Of a stretch of 8,346 bases of DNA, positions 1-5,996 are shown one piece after another. The number at the start of each line of letters is the position of its first letter. Position 1 is the stretch's first letter. The position numbers and the translations under genes were made by a program. Source of the DNA: Gammaproteobacteria bacterium (GTDB lineage: Bacteria > Pseudomonadota > Gammaproteobacteria > UBA6429 > Thiohalophilaceae); the NCBI GenBank assembly GCA_011052165.1, contig DRJN01000074.1, positions 1 to 8,346 of the forward strand, given 5' to 3'. Below the pieces are notes generated by a model. It worked only from the letters and a program-made list of their open reading frames with translations. It was not told the origin of the DNA and did no database searches.

Positions 1-92
1 CCAGCCAGGTAGCCTGATGAAAGCTGACAGGCAGCAGAATCTGCGGCTCTGGTCTATATTTCAGGGTAGAACCCTGCTCTAATAGCCGGTAG
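1..92. other. Non-coding left edge with small hairpins
   Basis: No convincing gene is visible here. The stretch holds several short inverted repeats: GCCTG at 12-16 with CAGGC at 28-32, and CAGGGT at 62-67 with ACCCTG at 71-76 around a three-base loop. None is followed by a T-run, so I do not call a terminator. It may be the 3' flank of a gene lying outside the window. Confidence 0.4.
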
Positions 93-197
93 TATTAATC
101 GTTGCATAAGTATTTGCACCATAGGCCCCCTCTCCCTCTGGGAGAGGGTGGGGGTGAGGGGATAAAATACATGCAAATACTTATGCAACGATTAATA
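93..197. repeat. 105-bp nested palindrome, MITE/REP-like
   Basis: Two perfect 26-bp inverted arms (93-118 and 172-197) enclose a 53-bp GC-rich core. The arms contain TAAGTATTTGCA and its complement. The core has its own perfect 9-bp hairpin, CCCTCTCCC at 128-136 with GGGAGAGGG at 140-148 around the loop TCT, followed by a G-rich flank to 161. The whole can fold into one long hairpin. AT-rich arms around a GC-rich palindrome suggest either a non-autonomous mobile element or a REP-type palindrome inserted into an older inverted repeat. There is no open reading frame inside and no obvious target-site duplication. The inverted repeats are read directly from the sequence; the mobile origin is inference. 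Confidence 0.8.
140..161 (+). other. Canonical G-quadruplex motif on the + strand
   Basis: Four G-tracts lie in a row: GGG 140-142, GGG 146-148, GGGGG 150-154 and GGGG 158-161. The loops are AGA, T and TGA. This satisfies the usual G3+N1-7 rule on the + strand. The first two tracts are also the 3' arm of the inner hairpin of the surrounding element, so hairpin and quadruplex would be mutually exclusive folds. It lies about 230 bp upstream of the DUF4426 gene. Folding in vivo is not shown. Confidence 0.6.
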
Positions 198-388
198 TAA
201 ACCTGTCCTCGACACCGGGAGCCTGTGCGAGAATAGAGAACCCGCTGCAAAAAAGCTGGATTTGATTAGCTTTGCCTCGCTAAAGTTCCTGTTTTCGGAC
301 AGGCCCACTTCGGGGACAGGCTGAATCACGACAGCAAATAACTAATAGCTTTCAGAAAACAACCAACGGAAAGCGATGGAGGAATACC
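198..388. other. Intergenic leader upstream of the DUF4426 gene
   Basis: No gene is seen. The stretch carries repeated copies of a seven-base word: CCTGTCC at 203-209, and its complement GGACAGG at 297-303 and again at 314-320, the last two each preceded by TTCGG or TTCGGG. An imperfect hairpin pairs the GCA..AAGCT side (247-256) with AGCTTTGC (268-275). It must contain the promoter of the downstream gene unless that gene is read through from the left, but I could not pick a convincing -35/-10 pair. A good Shine-Dalgarno GGAGG lies at 378-382, six bases before the ATG. Confidence 0.45.
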
Positions 389-859
389 ATGACACCAAAA
401 AATACCATGATACTAAAATTGATCAGTTTCTTATTGCCACTGCTGCTGTTCATTCCCCCCGTGCAGGCAGACTCAACGCATTCGCAGGATCTGGGAGACT
501 ATGTCGTTCATTACAATGCACTGCCGACTGAAGTTCTGCAGGCGGACATCGCCCGCCAGTACGGTATTACCCGCAGTAAGTTTCGCGGCTTTATCACGGT
601 CTCGATAATAAAAAAAACCGCTTCTGCCACTGGCAAACCTGTCAAGGCTAAAATCAGCGTCAGCGCCCGCAACCTGAATGATCAGAACAAAATGCTGTCA
701 CTGCGGCAGATTGAAGAAGGTTCGGCCATCTACTATGTGGATGACTTCCGTGTCGCCAACCTGGAAACGCTCAACTTCAAACTCACCATTCGCCCCGAGA
801 ACAGTCACAAAAATTTCACTGTCAATTTTCGTCAGCAGTTCTTTACAAATCCGCCTTGA
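389..859 (+). CDS. DUF4426 family periplasmic protein
   Basis: A 156-residue secreted protein of unknown biochemical role. Residues 1-27 form a classic signal peptide: a Lys near the N-terminus, a hydrophobic stretch at about 8-24, and VQA before a likely cleavage at 27/28. The mature part carries the family hallmark: GDYVVHYNALPTEVL at 36-50 followed by ARQYGITRSK at 55-64. The rest looks like an all-beta domain ending in NFRQQFF. Length is normal for the family. The ATG at 389 is supported by GGAGG six bases upstream; a second Met at codon 7 is less likely because it lacks such a site. In Pseudomonas and relatives the family often sits beside metX, metW and rdgB. None of those is visible here, so this copy is either orphaned or its partners lie left of the window. 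A terminator-like hairpin follows, which suggests a one-gene unit. Family assignment is confident; function is unknown. Confidence 0.85.
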   Translation: MTPKNTMILKLISFLLPLLLFIPPVQADSTHSQDLGDYVVHYNALPTEVLQADIARQYGITRSKFRGFITVSIIKKTASATGKPVKAKISVSARNLNDQNKMLSLRQIEEGSAIYYVDDFRVANLETLNFKLTIRPENSHKNFTVNFRQQFFTNPP

Positions 860-902
860 TGCCAGACAATTTGTGCGTCTTATGACACATTAGCCATTTA
901 AC

Positions 903-943
903 AGTCCCACAGCAGTAATGGACAACTGTTGCGGGATTTCTAT
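903..943 (+). terminator. Terminator-like hairpin after the DUF4426 gene
   Basis: A long stem pairs 903-915 with 926-938, with one A-C mismatch (909/932), two G-T pairs and a 10-base loop. A T-rich stretch, TTTCTATT, follows at 937-944. It lies about 45 bases after the stop codon. The T-run is interrupted, so its efficiency as a factor-independent terminator is uncertain, but position and orientation fit, and it separates this gene from the GGDEF-EAL gene. Confidence 0.5.
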
Positions 944-1044
944 TCCCAAGATAAATAAGCGCCTGAAGTAAAAAATGATCAGATGGTTGTCCGCATCAAG
1001 CCTCGCTATTCGCCCTGTTTTGGCACCAGGATAGCTATAGTCTG

Positions 1045-3417
1045 ATGCAACTTCGTCTGTCCTCACGTCTCATCATCGGTGTCAGCCTGATCGTCGCGCT
1101 CATGTTATCCCTGTTCATATGGAACAGTGCAAAGCTCACCTTAAACAGCCAGAAAGAACAGCTCAAACAATATATTGATGACCAGGCGGACATATTAAGC
1201 CTTGCACTGGAACCGGGGCTGGCGCAGAACGATCAGACGCTACTCAATGAAATCATCAAGCGTCTGAAAAACAATCCCAATATTATTTACGCTGTCGTCT
1301 ATGACAACCATAAAAATGTCAAGGCCGCCTTCAACCTGAAGAGGCACCCCTATTCACACTCTTACAACTCACAGACGATCCTTAGCAGGAATAGCGTCGA
1401 TCTGGATCTGACCATCAAGCACGAAGGCAGGTCACTGGGTGAAGTCCACCTGGGCTATTCGGTCAAAAACCTGATCAAAAAAACCCGTGCCAGCAAGATG
1501 GTCAATATTGCGATTGCCATCGTTGGTCTGCTTATCACCATGCTGCTCACGACTCTGCTGAGTTTCTATATTACTCGTGGTTTACGCTGGCTCGAAGCCG
1601 GCACCCGGGCACTGGAAAAAAATGATTTGCAGTTTCGCATCCCGCTGAATTCCAATGATGAAATAGGCCGCGTCGCACGCTCCTTCAATGCCCTCGCCGA
1701 ACACCTGCAACAGGCCAGCATAAAACTGAAATCTGAACACACTATTCTTGAAAATGAAAAACGCCGCATGGAGACACTGCTCAACAGCGTCAATGCGGTG
1801 GTGCTTGAAATTGATCCCGGCAGCAAAGATTTTCTGTTCGTCAGTCAGGAGGCGAAGAAACTGCTCGACTATGCCTGTGAGCAATGGTTGAAACCTGGCT
1901 TCTGGGAAAAACATCTGCATCCTGATGATCGGGACTGGGTGGTCAACACCATCAACGAACAGCTCACTGAAACCGGCAGCTTCTCGCTCGACTACCGTCT
2001 TCGCCACCGTAGTGGTGAATATATATGGATCCGCAGTATTCATTCGCTGGGTTACGATAATAACCAAAAACTCCACTACCGAGGCCTGTTCCTCAACATC
2101 ACCCAGGAAAAGAAATCCGAGCAGCGCATTCTTTACCTGGCCAACCATGACTCCCTTACCGGCCTGCACAATCGCAACCATTTTCAGGATCAGCTGGCTC
2201 ACCAGATCAACTACGCCGTGCGTTTCAAGCTCGAAGGCTCGCTGCTGTTTATCGATCTGGATCAGTTCAAGTATATCAACGATACCCTGGGGCATCAGTC
2301 CGGTGATAAATGCCTGATTTCCGCCGCCCAGGTTCTGCACGCTTCGTTGCGGGAAGTGGATTTTATCGGTCGTCTGGGGGGGGATGAATTCGGTATCATC
2401 CTGCCCCGCACCAATCAAGAGGGCGCCCTGAAAGTCGCCCAAAATCTGTTGCAAAATCTGGCCCGGCAAACCCTGTTTCCGGACAACCTCAGTATTACTC
2501 TCAGCGCCAGCATCGGCATCACCCTGTTTCCGACCCATGGCGCCAGTCCCAGCGAACTGCTGGCCCGCGCCGATGCCGCCATGTATACCGCCAAACGCAA
2601 TGGTCGTAACCATGCGCATGTCTACAGTGAGGCCGACAAGGAGTTGCTCAATATGCAAACCAAGATCCATTGGGAAAGCCGCATCCGCCATGCCCTGGAC
2701 AATGATCTGTTCATTCTTCACTACCAGCCCATCGTGGATCTGCGCACCAACCACATCGCCCACTATGAAGCCCTGCTGCGGATGCAGGATGAGGATGGCA
2801 GCCTGATTTACCCTTCTGACTTTCTTGAGATCGCCGAACGTTTTGGCCTCATCAGTGACATCGATAAATGGGTGCTGAATAAAAGTATTCAGGTGCAGGG
2901 CGAAACCCGGCGTGGCCGGGAACCGGTTACTCTGGCGGTCAATCTCTCAGGCCGTCACTTCGGCAATACCGAGTTTGTGCAACTGGTGAAAGACGCGCTG
3001 AAAAAATACAATGCCGATCCCCATGCGCTTATTTTTGAAGTCACCGAAACCGCCGCCGTAGAAAACTTCGCCCAAGCCAAGAGTTTCATCGAGTCCCTTC
3101 GCAACCTGGGCTGCCGCTTCGCCCTGGATGACTTCGGCATGGGCTATTCTTCCTTCCAGTACCTCAAAAACCTGCCCGTTGACATGGTCAAAATCGATGG
3201 CAATTTTGTCCGCAATCTGCACCAGAACCACGATGATCGCGTCATCGTCAAGGCTATGAGTGAACTCGCCCGAGGCATGCACATCAACACGGTGGCCGAG
3301 TTTGTCGAAAATGAGGAAATCCGCCGGCTGTTACAGGAATTCGGCATCGACTACGGACAGGGTTTTCACATCGCCCGCCCCGAGGCCGATTTCATTCAGA
3401 CCGCACTGACCGGCTAA
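1045..3417 (+). CDS. Membrane HAMP-PAS-GGDEF-EAL cyclic-di-GMP enzyme
   Basis: A 790-residue inner-membrane signalling protein expected to make and/or degrade cyclic di-GMP. Order of parts: transmembrane helix 8-26; periplasmic sensor region about 27-153 (PDC/Cache-like by pattern, an inference); helix about 154-177; HAMP about 178-230; helical linker; PAS about 246-356 with the typical HPDDR (292-296) and a C-terminal NITQEKKSEQ linker; GGDEF domain about 362-528; EAL domain about 543-788. The cyclase signature GGDEF is intact at 445-449, with the product-inhibition site RxxD at 436-439, exactly five residues before it. The phosphodiesterase residues also look complete: E575 of EAL, N633, E665, D695-D696 in DDFGMGYSS, K716, E752 and Q772. 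Both activities are therefore possible, and which dominates cannot be read from sequence. The ATG at 1045 has only a weak AGGA (1028-1031) 13 bases upstream, so translation may be modest. The gene is convergent with the following lipoprotein gene. An 8-G run (2376-2383) encodes the GG of GGDEF. Confidence 0.95.
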   Translation: MQLRLSSRLIIGVSLIVALMLSLFIWNSAKLTLNSQKEQLKQYIDDQADILSLALEPGLAQNDQTLLNEIIKRLKNNPNIIYAVVYDNHKNVKAAFNLKRHPYSHSYNSQTILSRNSVDLDLTIKHEGRSLGEVHLGYSVKNLIKKTRASKMVNIAIAIVGLLITMLLTTLLSFYITRGLRWLEAGTRALEKNDLQFRIPLNSNDEIGRVARSFNALAEHLQQASIKLKSEHTILENEKRRMETLLNSVNAVVLEIDPGSKDFLFVSQEAKKLLDYACEQWLKPGFWEKHLHPDDRDWVVNTINEQLTETGSFSLDYRLRHRSGEYIWIRSIHSLGYDNNQKLHYRGLFLNITQEKKSEQRILYLANHDSLTGLHNRNHFQDQLAHQINYAVRFKLEGSLLFIDLDQFKYINDTLGHQSGDKCLISAAQVLHASLREVDFIGRLGGDEFGIILPRTNQEGALKVAQNLLQNLARQTLFPDNLSITLSASIGITLFPTHGASPSELLARADAAMYTAKRNGRNHAHVYSEADKELLNMQTKIHWESRIRHALDNDLFILHYQPIVDLRTNHIAHYEALLRMQDEDGSLIYPSDFLEIAERFGLISDIDKWVLNKSIQVQGETRRGREPVTLAVNLSGRHFGNTEFVQLVKDALKKYNADPHALIFEVTETAAVENFAQAKSFIESLRNLGCRFALDDFGMGYSSFQYLKNLPVDMVKIDGNFVRNLHQNHDDRVIVKAMSELARGMHINTVAEFVENEEIRRLLQEFGIDYGQGFHIARPEADFIQTALTG

Positions 3418-3438
3418 CCCGGAGACTACGCCAGAGGA

Positions 3439-3479
3439 TCAGAAAAAATATCAATTCATGAATATATGGCTATTTCTGA
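3439..3479. terminator. Weak AT-rich hairpin between convergent genes
   Basis: TCAGAAA at 3439-3445 pairs with TTTCTGA at 3473-3479, with a small palindrome ATTCATGAAT at 3454-3463 in the loop. It spans the 52-bp gap between two converging genes and overlaps the end of the leftward one. It could work as a weak bidirectional terminator, but it has no GC-rich stem or clean T-tail, so the call is tentative. Confidence 0.25.
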
Positions 3480-4258
3480 CCTGATTGAGTGACCGGCCTG
3501 TCTGTCCATACCTGGAAGGCCTTGCGTTGCTTCTCATTTGCCATTTTCCACCAGAATTTCAAGCGGTCTAATGCATTTTGTCGCGCAATAATCTGTTCGG
3601 CGATCAGCGCTGAGGCGTTAGTCTGCTTCGCAGTCGACGATAATGTAACGGGGGGGCTGATGGATGATGTGGGTACCGTTATTTTTGCGCCCTCTTCTTG
3701 TATTGCAACAGGCTTGCCTTCTTCCGTTCCGCTGACAACATGCCGCAGTGCGCGGGTCAAATAATTACCATAAGCACGGGTACTGATGGCATTAATCGTT
3801 TGGCCTGTTTTCTGCTGTACAAGCCATATCCTGATATCACTGATCTGGCTGTCAAAACTCGCATACACGAGATCGGTAGGACCGTTATGTTTAAACACAT
3901 AGCTACTGCCCGCTGTCGTCGCAACCCGGAAATAAAACGCATCCGATACGACGACGTTACCCGATGTATCATCGCCCCAGTATGCGGTGTAAATCACTTT
4001 AAGTACATGATTACCTGGCAATAATTCAAACTGATACTGACCTTCGGGGACATAGGGCATTTTCAGTTTTCGCCCGTCAATGGCCACTACTTCCAGCTCA
4101 TACGGCACCCGGAATGTGACAATTTCATTTTTGGACTTTTGGGGTCCCGCATACAGGCGAATCGGGCCGTTGGTATTGGCGCAGGCAGATAAAAACAGGA
4201 CACAAATAATAAGCCATATATGCCTGTGGCGAGGGTGTAACGTCTTTATGCCTGTCAT
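3470..4258 (-). CDS. YccT/DUF2057-like outer-membrane lipoprotein
   Basis: A 262-residue predicted lipoprotein. Residues 11-25 are hydrophobic and end in the lipobox LSAC, with acylated C26. The next residue is Ala rather than Asp, which favours the outer membrane. After a GPIRLYAGP stretch (31-39) the body resembles DUF2057 proteins: EVVAIDG at 56-62, a GQYQFELLPGNHVLKVIY core at 73-90, and a C-terminal RLKFWWKMANEKQRKAFQVW at 232-251. That last motif closely matches the C-terminus of E. coli YccT (CsgI) as I recall it. YccT itself is a periplasmic protein reported to restrain curli assembly and has no lipid anchor, so the function should not simply be copied over. The start is supported by GAGGG six bases before the ATG (complement of 4265-4269). 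A Thr/Ser-rich segment (about 195-215) looks like a flexible linker before the C-terminal motif. Family assignment is moderately confident; the role is unknown. Confidence 0.7.
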   Translation of the reverse strand: MTGIKTLHPRHRHIWLIICVLFLSACANTNGPIRLYAGPQKSKNEIVTFRVPYELEVVAIDGRKLKMPYVPEGQYQFELLPGNHVLKVIYTAYWGDDTSGNVVVSDAFYFRVATTAGSSYVFKHNGPTDLVYASFDSQISDIRIWLVQQKTGQTINAISTRAYGNYLTRALRHVVSGTEEGKPVAIQEEGAKITVPTSSISPPVTLSSTAKQTNASALIAEQIIARQNALDRLKFWWKMANEKQRKAFQVWTDRPVTQSGQK

Positions 4259-4301
4259 GGATGTCCCTCAAATTCGCTAAAATTTCGACCGGGCACGGTC
4301 A

Positions 4302-4329
4302 AATATACCCAGGTTCTATTGTACTTGAA
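4302..4329 (-). promoter_or_regulatory. Possible promoter of the lipoprotein gene
   Basis: Reading leftward, a -10-like TATATT (complement of 4302-4307) lies 16 bases after a poor -35-like TTCAAG (complement of 4324-4329). A small inverted repeat GACCG/CGGTC (4287-4300) sits just downstream, near the expected transcript start. The -10 is reasonable and the -35 is weak, so this is a guess by position. Confidence 0.25.
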
Positions 4330-4461
4330 TAAATAAATGGAATTCCAAATTGTCTCAGATAAAGTGCTCACCGGGATAACGTCACATCAGGCCCCTTCGC
4401 CTTTTTTCTTTATCTATGACCCGCAAAAACCGGGGTGACATTCTATTTCTTTGGCGCTTAT

Positions 4462-4485
4462 AAAAAACGGGGCGCAAAGGCCCCG
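4462..4485 (-). terminator. Rho-independent terminator of the porin gene
   Basis: On the minus strand, a six-base GC stem CGGGGC/GCCCCG (4468-4485) with a six-base loop is followed immediately by six Ts (complement of A4462-4467). It lies 30 bases beyond the porin stop codon and has the classic form. It also insulates the porin from the lipoprotein gene further left. Confidence 0.85.
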
Positions 4486-4514
4486 CTCAATGACTGCTTA
4501 CGTAAATATTATTA

Positions 4515-5633
4515 TTAGAAATCCACCCGCATACCGACAGTAAACAGGCTTAGGTCGTTTTTGTTAGTCCCAACGTCGGTCCCGTTACTGGAACGATAAC
4601 CCGTGAAAATCCGGGTTTTCTTGCTGAACCTGTAGATTAAACCGACAGCATAGTAGTTCGCATCTTTGCCTTTGACTTTTCCTGGCCCGGCACAAGTATT
4701 CTTGTCAGAATTACACCTGCCAATGTTAGCCACTAGAATACTCTTACCCATTTTGAGGTGATAACCCAAAAAAGCATAGGTCTTGTCCCTGCTGGCGCCA
4801 GTCTTATCACTGATGCTCTCATATTGAGCAAAAAAGGTGCTTGTACCCAATTTCATCTTAGCCCCCACTTTGCTGGCGCCCCATGAGTCGCCAGATGAAT
4901 CGGCGGTGGGGTTGCTTTCCGTTACGCCAAAGACTTCCCACGTCTTGGTGTCATATCTCACCCCAACGGCATAATCGCCGGCATACCCTGGCGCGTCACT
5001 TGCGCCTGTCTTGGCAGATACGGCAGGTGGGCCTGTCTTGGCAGGTGTTTTAATATAGTTGTTAGTCCCGTCACCACTATCCAGACCATAGTTCACCCAC
5101 GCACTCAGACCACCCCATTTACCCTTATAGGAAACAGACGTGTCCCAGAAAGAGTTTTGACCCCAGGCACCGCCCAATGAGCCACCGCTCTTACGAGCTT
5201 CCAGGTAAGTGGTCGTGAACGGATCATATTTTACCCCGCCCGTATATTTGTAAGGTGACTTGATGCGACCCGCCTTAATCTCACCAAAGCTGCCTTTCAT
5301 GCCAACCCAGCCTTCTCGAGCGCCGTCATTAATATTGCCGTAAACGGTATCGACCTGCCATTCGAACTTGGCGATAGCCTTCAGGCCGCCACCCAGATCT
5401 TCGCTGGTCTTAAACCCCAGGCGGCCACGCTTGTTATCCGCGGCTTTTATCCCCGATTGGTTGGCCGCCATGCCTTTACGACTATTCTTGGTGTTATTTT
5501 CGCCGTAACCGTCATTGGTCACATTGGCAATTTCAACCTGCAGATTGCCGTAGGGTGTTACGCTGGCTTGTCCTACCATCGGCGCTGCCATGCCGGCAGC
5601 CGCAACGGCTATAGCAATTAGTTTCTTATTCAT
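4515..5633 (-). CDS. Outer-membrane general porin (Porin_4-like)
   Basis: A predicted trimeric-type beta-barrel porin of 372 residues allowing diffusion of small solutes across the outer membrane. I start it at the ATG at 5633, not the GTG nine bases upstream: the Shine-Dalgarno AGGGGGAG ends eight bases before this ATG and would overlap the GTG. Residues 1-23 form a signal peptide (KK, alanine-rich core, cleavage after GQA). The mature protein begins SVTPYGNLQVE, contains alternating-strand stretches such as GLKAIAKFEWQVD and GEIKAGRIKSPYKY, and ends in VGMRVDF with the terminal Phe used by the outer-membrane assembly machinery. Length is usual for such porins. Oddities: two Cys (307 and 314) close together in a late loop, and a small 27-bp period repeat (AKTG..AKTG, about 199-211) in a mid-barrel loop. 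It has its own promoter and terminator. Substrate preference cannot be read from sequence. Confidence 0.92.
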   Translation of the reverse strand: MNKKLIAIAVAAAGMAAPMVGQASVTPYGNLQVEIANVTNDGYGENNTKNSRKGMAANQSGIKAADNKRGRLGFKTSEDLGGGLKAIAKFEWQVDTVYGNINDGAREGWVGMKGSFGEIKAGRIKSPYKYTGGVKYDPFTTTYLEARKSGGSLGGAWGQNSFWDTSVSYKGKWGGLSAWVNYGLDSGDGTNNYIKTPAKTGPPAVSAKTGASDAPGYAGDYAVGVRYDTKTWEVFGVTESNPTADSSGDSWGASKVGAKMKLGTSTFFAQYESISDKTGASRDKTYAFLGYHLKMGKSILVANIGRCNSDKNTCAGPGKVKGKDANYYAVGLIYRFSKKTRIFTGYRSSNGTDVGTNKNDLSLFTVGMRVDF

Positions 5634-5641
5634 GTTAAACA

Positions 5642-5649
5642 CTCCCCCT
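5642..5649 (-). promoter_or_regulatory. Strong Shine-Dalgarno deciding the porin start
   Basis: The complement of 5642-5649 reads AGGGGGAG, eight bases before the ATG at 5633. Its last G is also the first base of a GTG codon in the same frame, so the GTG cannot be used with this site. It therefore fixes the start at the ATG. Confidence 0.75.
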
Positions 5650-5682
5650 GATGAGATTTAGGTTAAGTAAACTCAAGGTCGA

Positions 5683-5711
5683 GTTATACAGGACGGATGT
5701 GGTAAACACAA
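5683..5711 (-). promoter_or_regulatory. Likely sigma-70-type promoter of the porin gene
   Basis: Reading leftward, TTGTGT (complement of 5706-5711) and TATAAC (complement of 5683-5688) are separated by exactly 17 bases. The -10 matches consensus at five of six positions and the -35 at three. This predicts a leader of about 40 nt before the porin ATG. The upstream DNA is AT-rich, as is common for strong porin promoters. Confidence 0.55.
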
Positions 5712-5996
5712 CACTTTTCTAGTTAAAAGCCGTTATTCGTTCATTTTGTTGTTAAACTGCTACAAATATTGACTAAGTATTTGATTTAGCAGAAAAAAAA
5801 CCCGTTAGCACGGTCACCATTCAGACACATTCAGTACAGAAACACATTCAAATATCCTTATTTGTTAAAATAATACAACATTACCCTCCTACCCGGATAA
5901 CCCTATATTCCTTCCTCCCGGCGTATCGGCAAACCCGATGCAATCCTGTTTAATGACTTTATTATGACAACAGAAAGACAGCACTGGCCAACCAAC
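5712..5996. other. AT-rich intergenic region upstream of the porin
   Basis: No gene is seen. It contains an inverted repeat at 5757-5792: CTGCTACAAATA pairs with TATTTG..TAGCAG, with a three-base bulge and a nine-base loop. An A8 run follows at 5793-5800, and a nine-base direct repeat ACACATTCA occurs at 5825-5833 and 5842-5850. These could be binding sites for porin regulators, but I recognise no specific operator. No clear terminator for the gene ending at 5997 was found; a five-base stem ATCGG/CCGAT near 5923-5937 lacks a T-tail. Confidence 0.4.
5757..5792. repeat. Bulged inverted repeat upstream of the porin promoter
   Basis: CTGCTA (5757-5762) pairs with TAGCAG (5787-5792), and CAAATA (5763-5768) with TATTTG (5778-5783), leaving a three-base bulge and a nine-base loop. 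It lies about 50 bp upstream of the predicted porin -35. Its right arm contains TAAGTATTTG, also found in the arm of the nested palindrome at 93-197. It could be a regulator site or a relic of the same repeat family. Confidence 0.5.

Noticed and set aside
93..197. A CRISPR repeat or attachment site
   Set aside because: There is only one pair of inverted arms, no direct-repeat and spacer series, and no integrase or tRNA gene nearby.
860..1044. A c-di-GMP riboswitch before the GGDEF-EAL gene
   Set aside because: I saw a terminator-like hairpin but not the conserved core elements expected of the GEMM riboswitch.
1582..2763. A 393-codon open frame on the minus strand inside the GGDEF-EAL gene
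   Set aside because: It lies fully antisense to a gene with intact domains, shows no recognisable motif, and is explained by the codon pattern of the sense strand.
5634..5642. GTG start giving a porin three residues longer
   Set aside because: The Shine-Dalgarno sequence overlaps the GTG itself, while the ATG at 5633 has ideal spacing and begins a standard signal peptide.
5757..5792. An FNR or ArcA box near the porin promoter
   Set aside because: TTGA words occur, but not in the TTGAT-N4-ATCAA arrangement.
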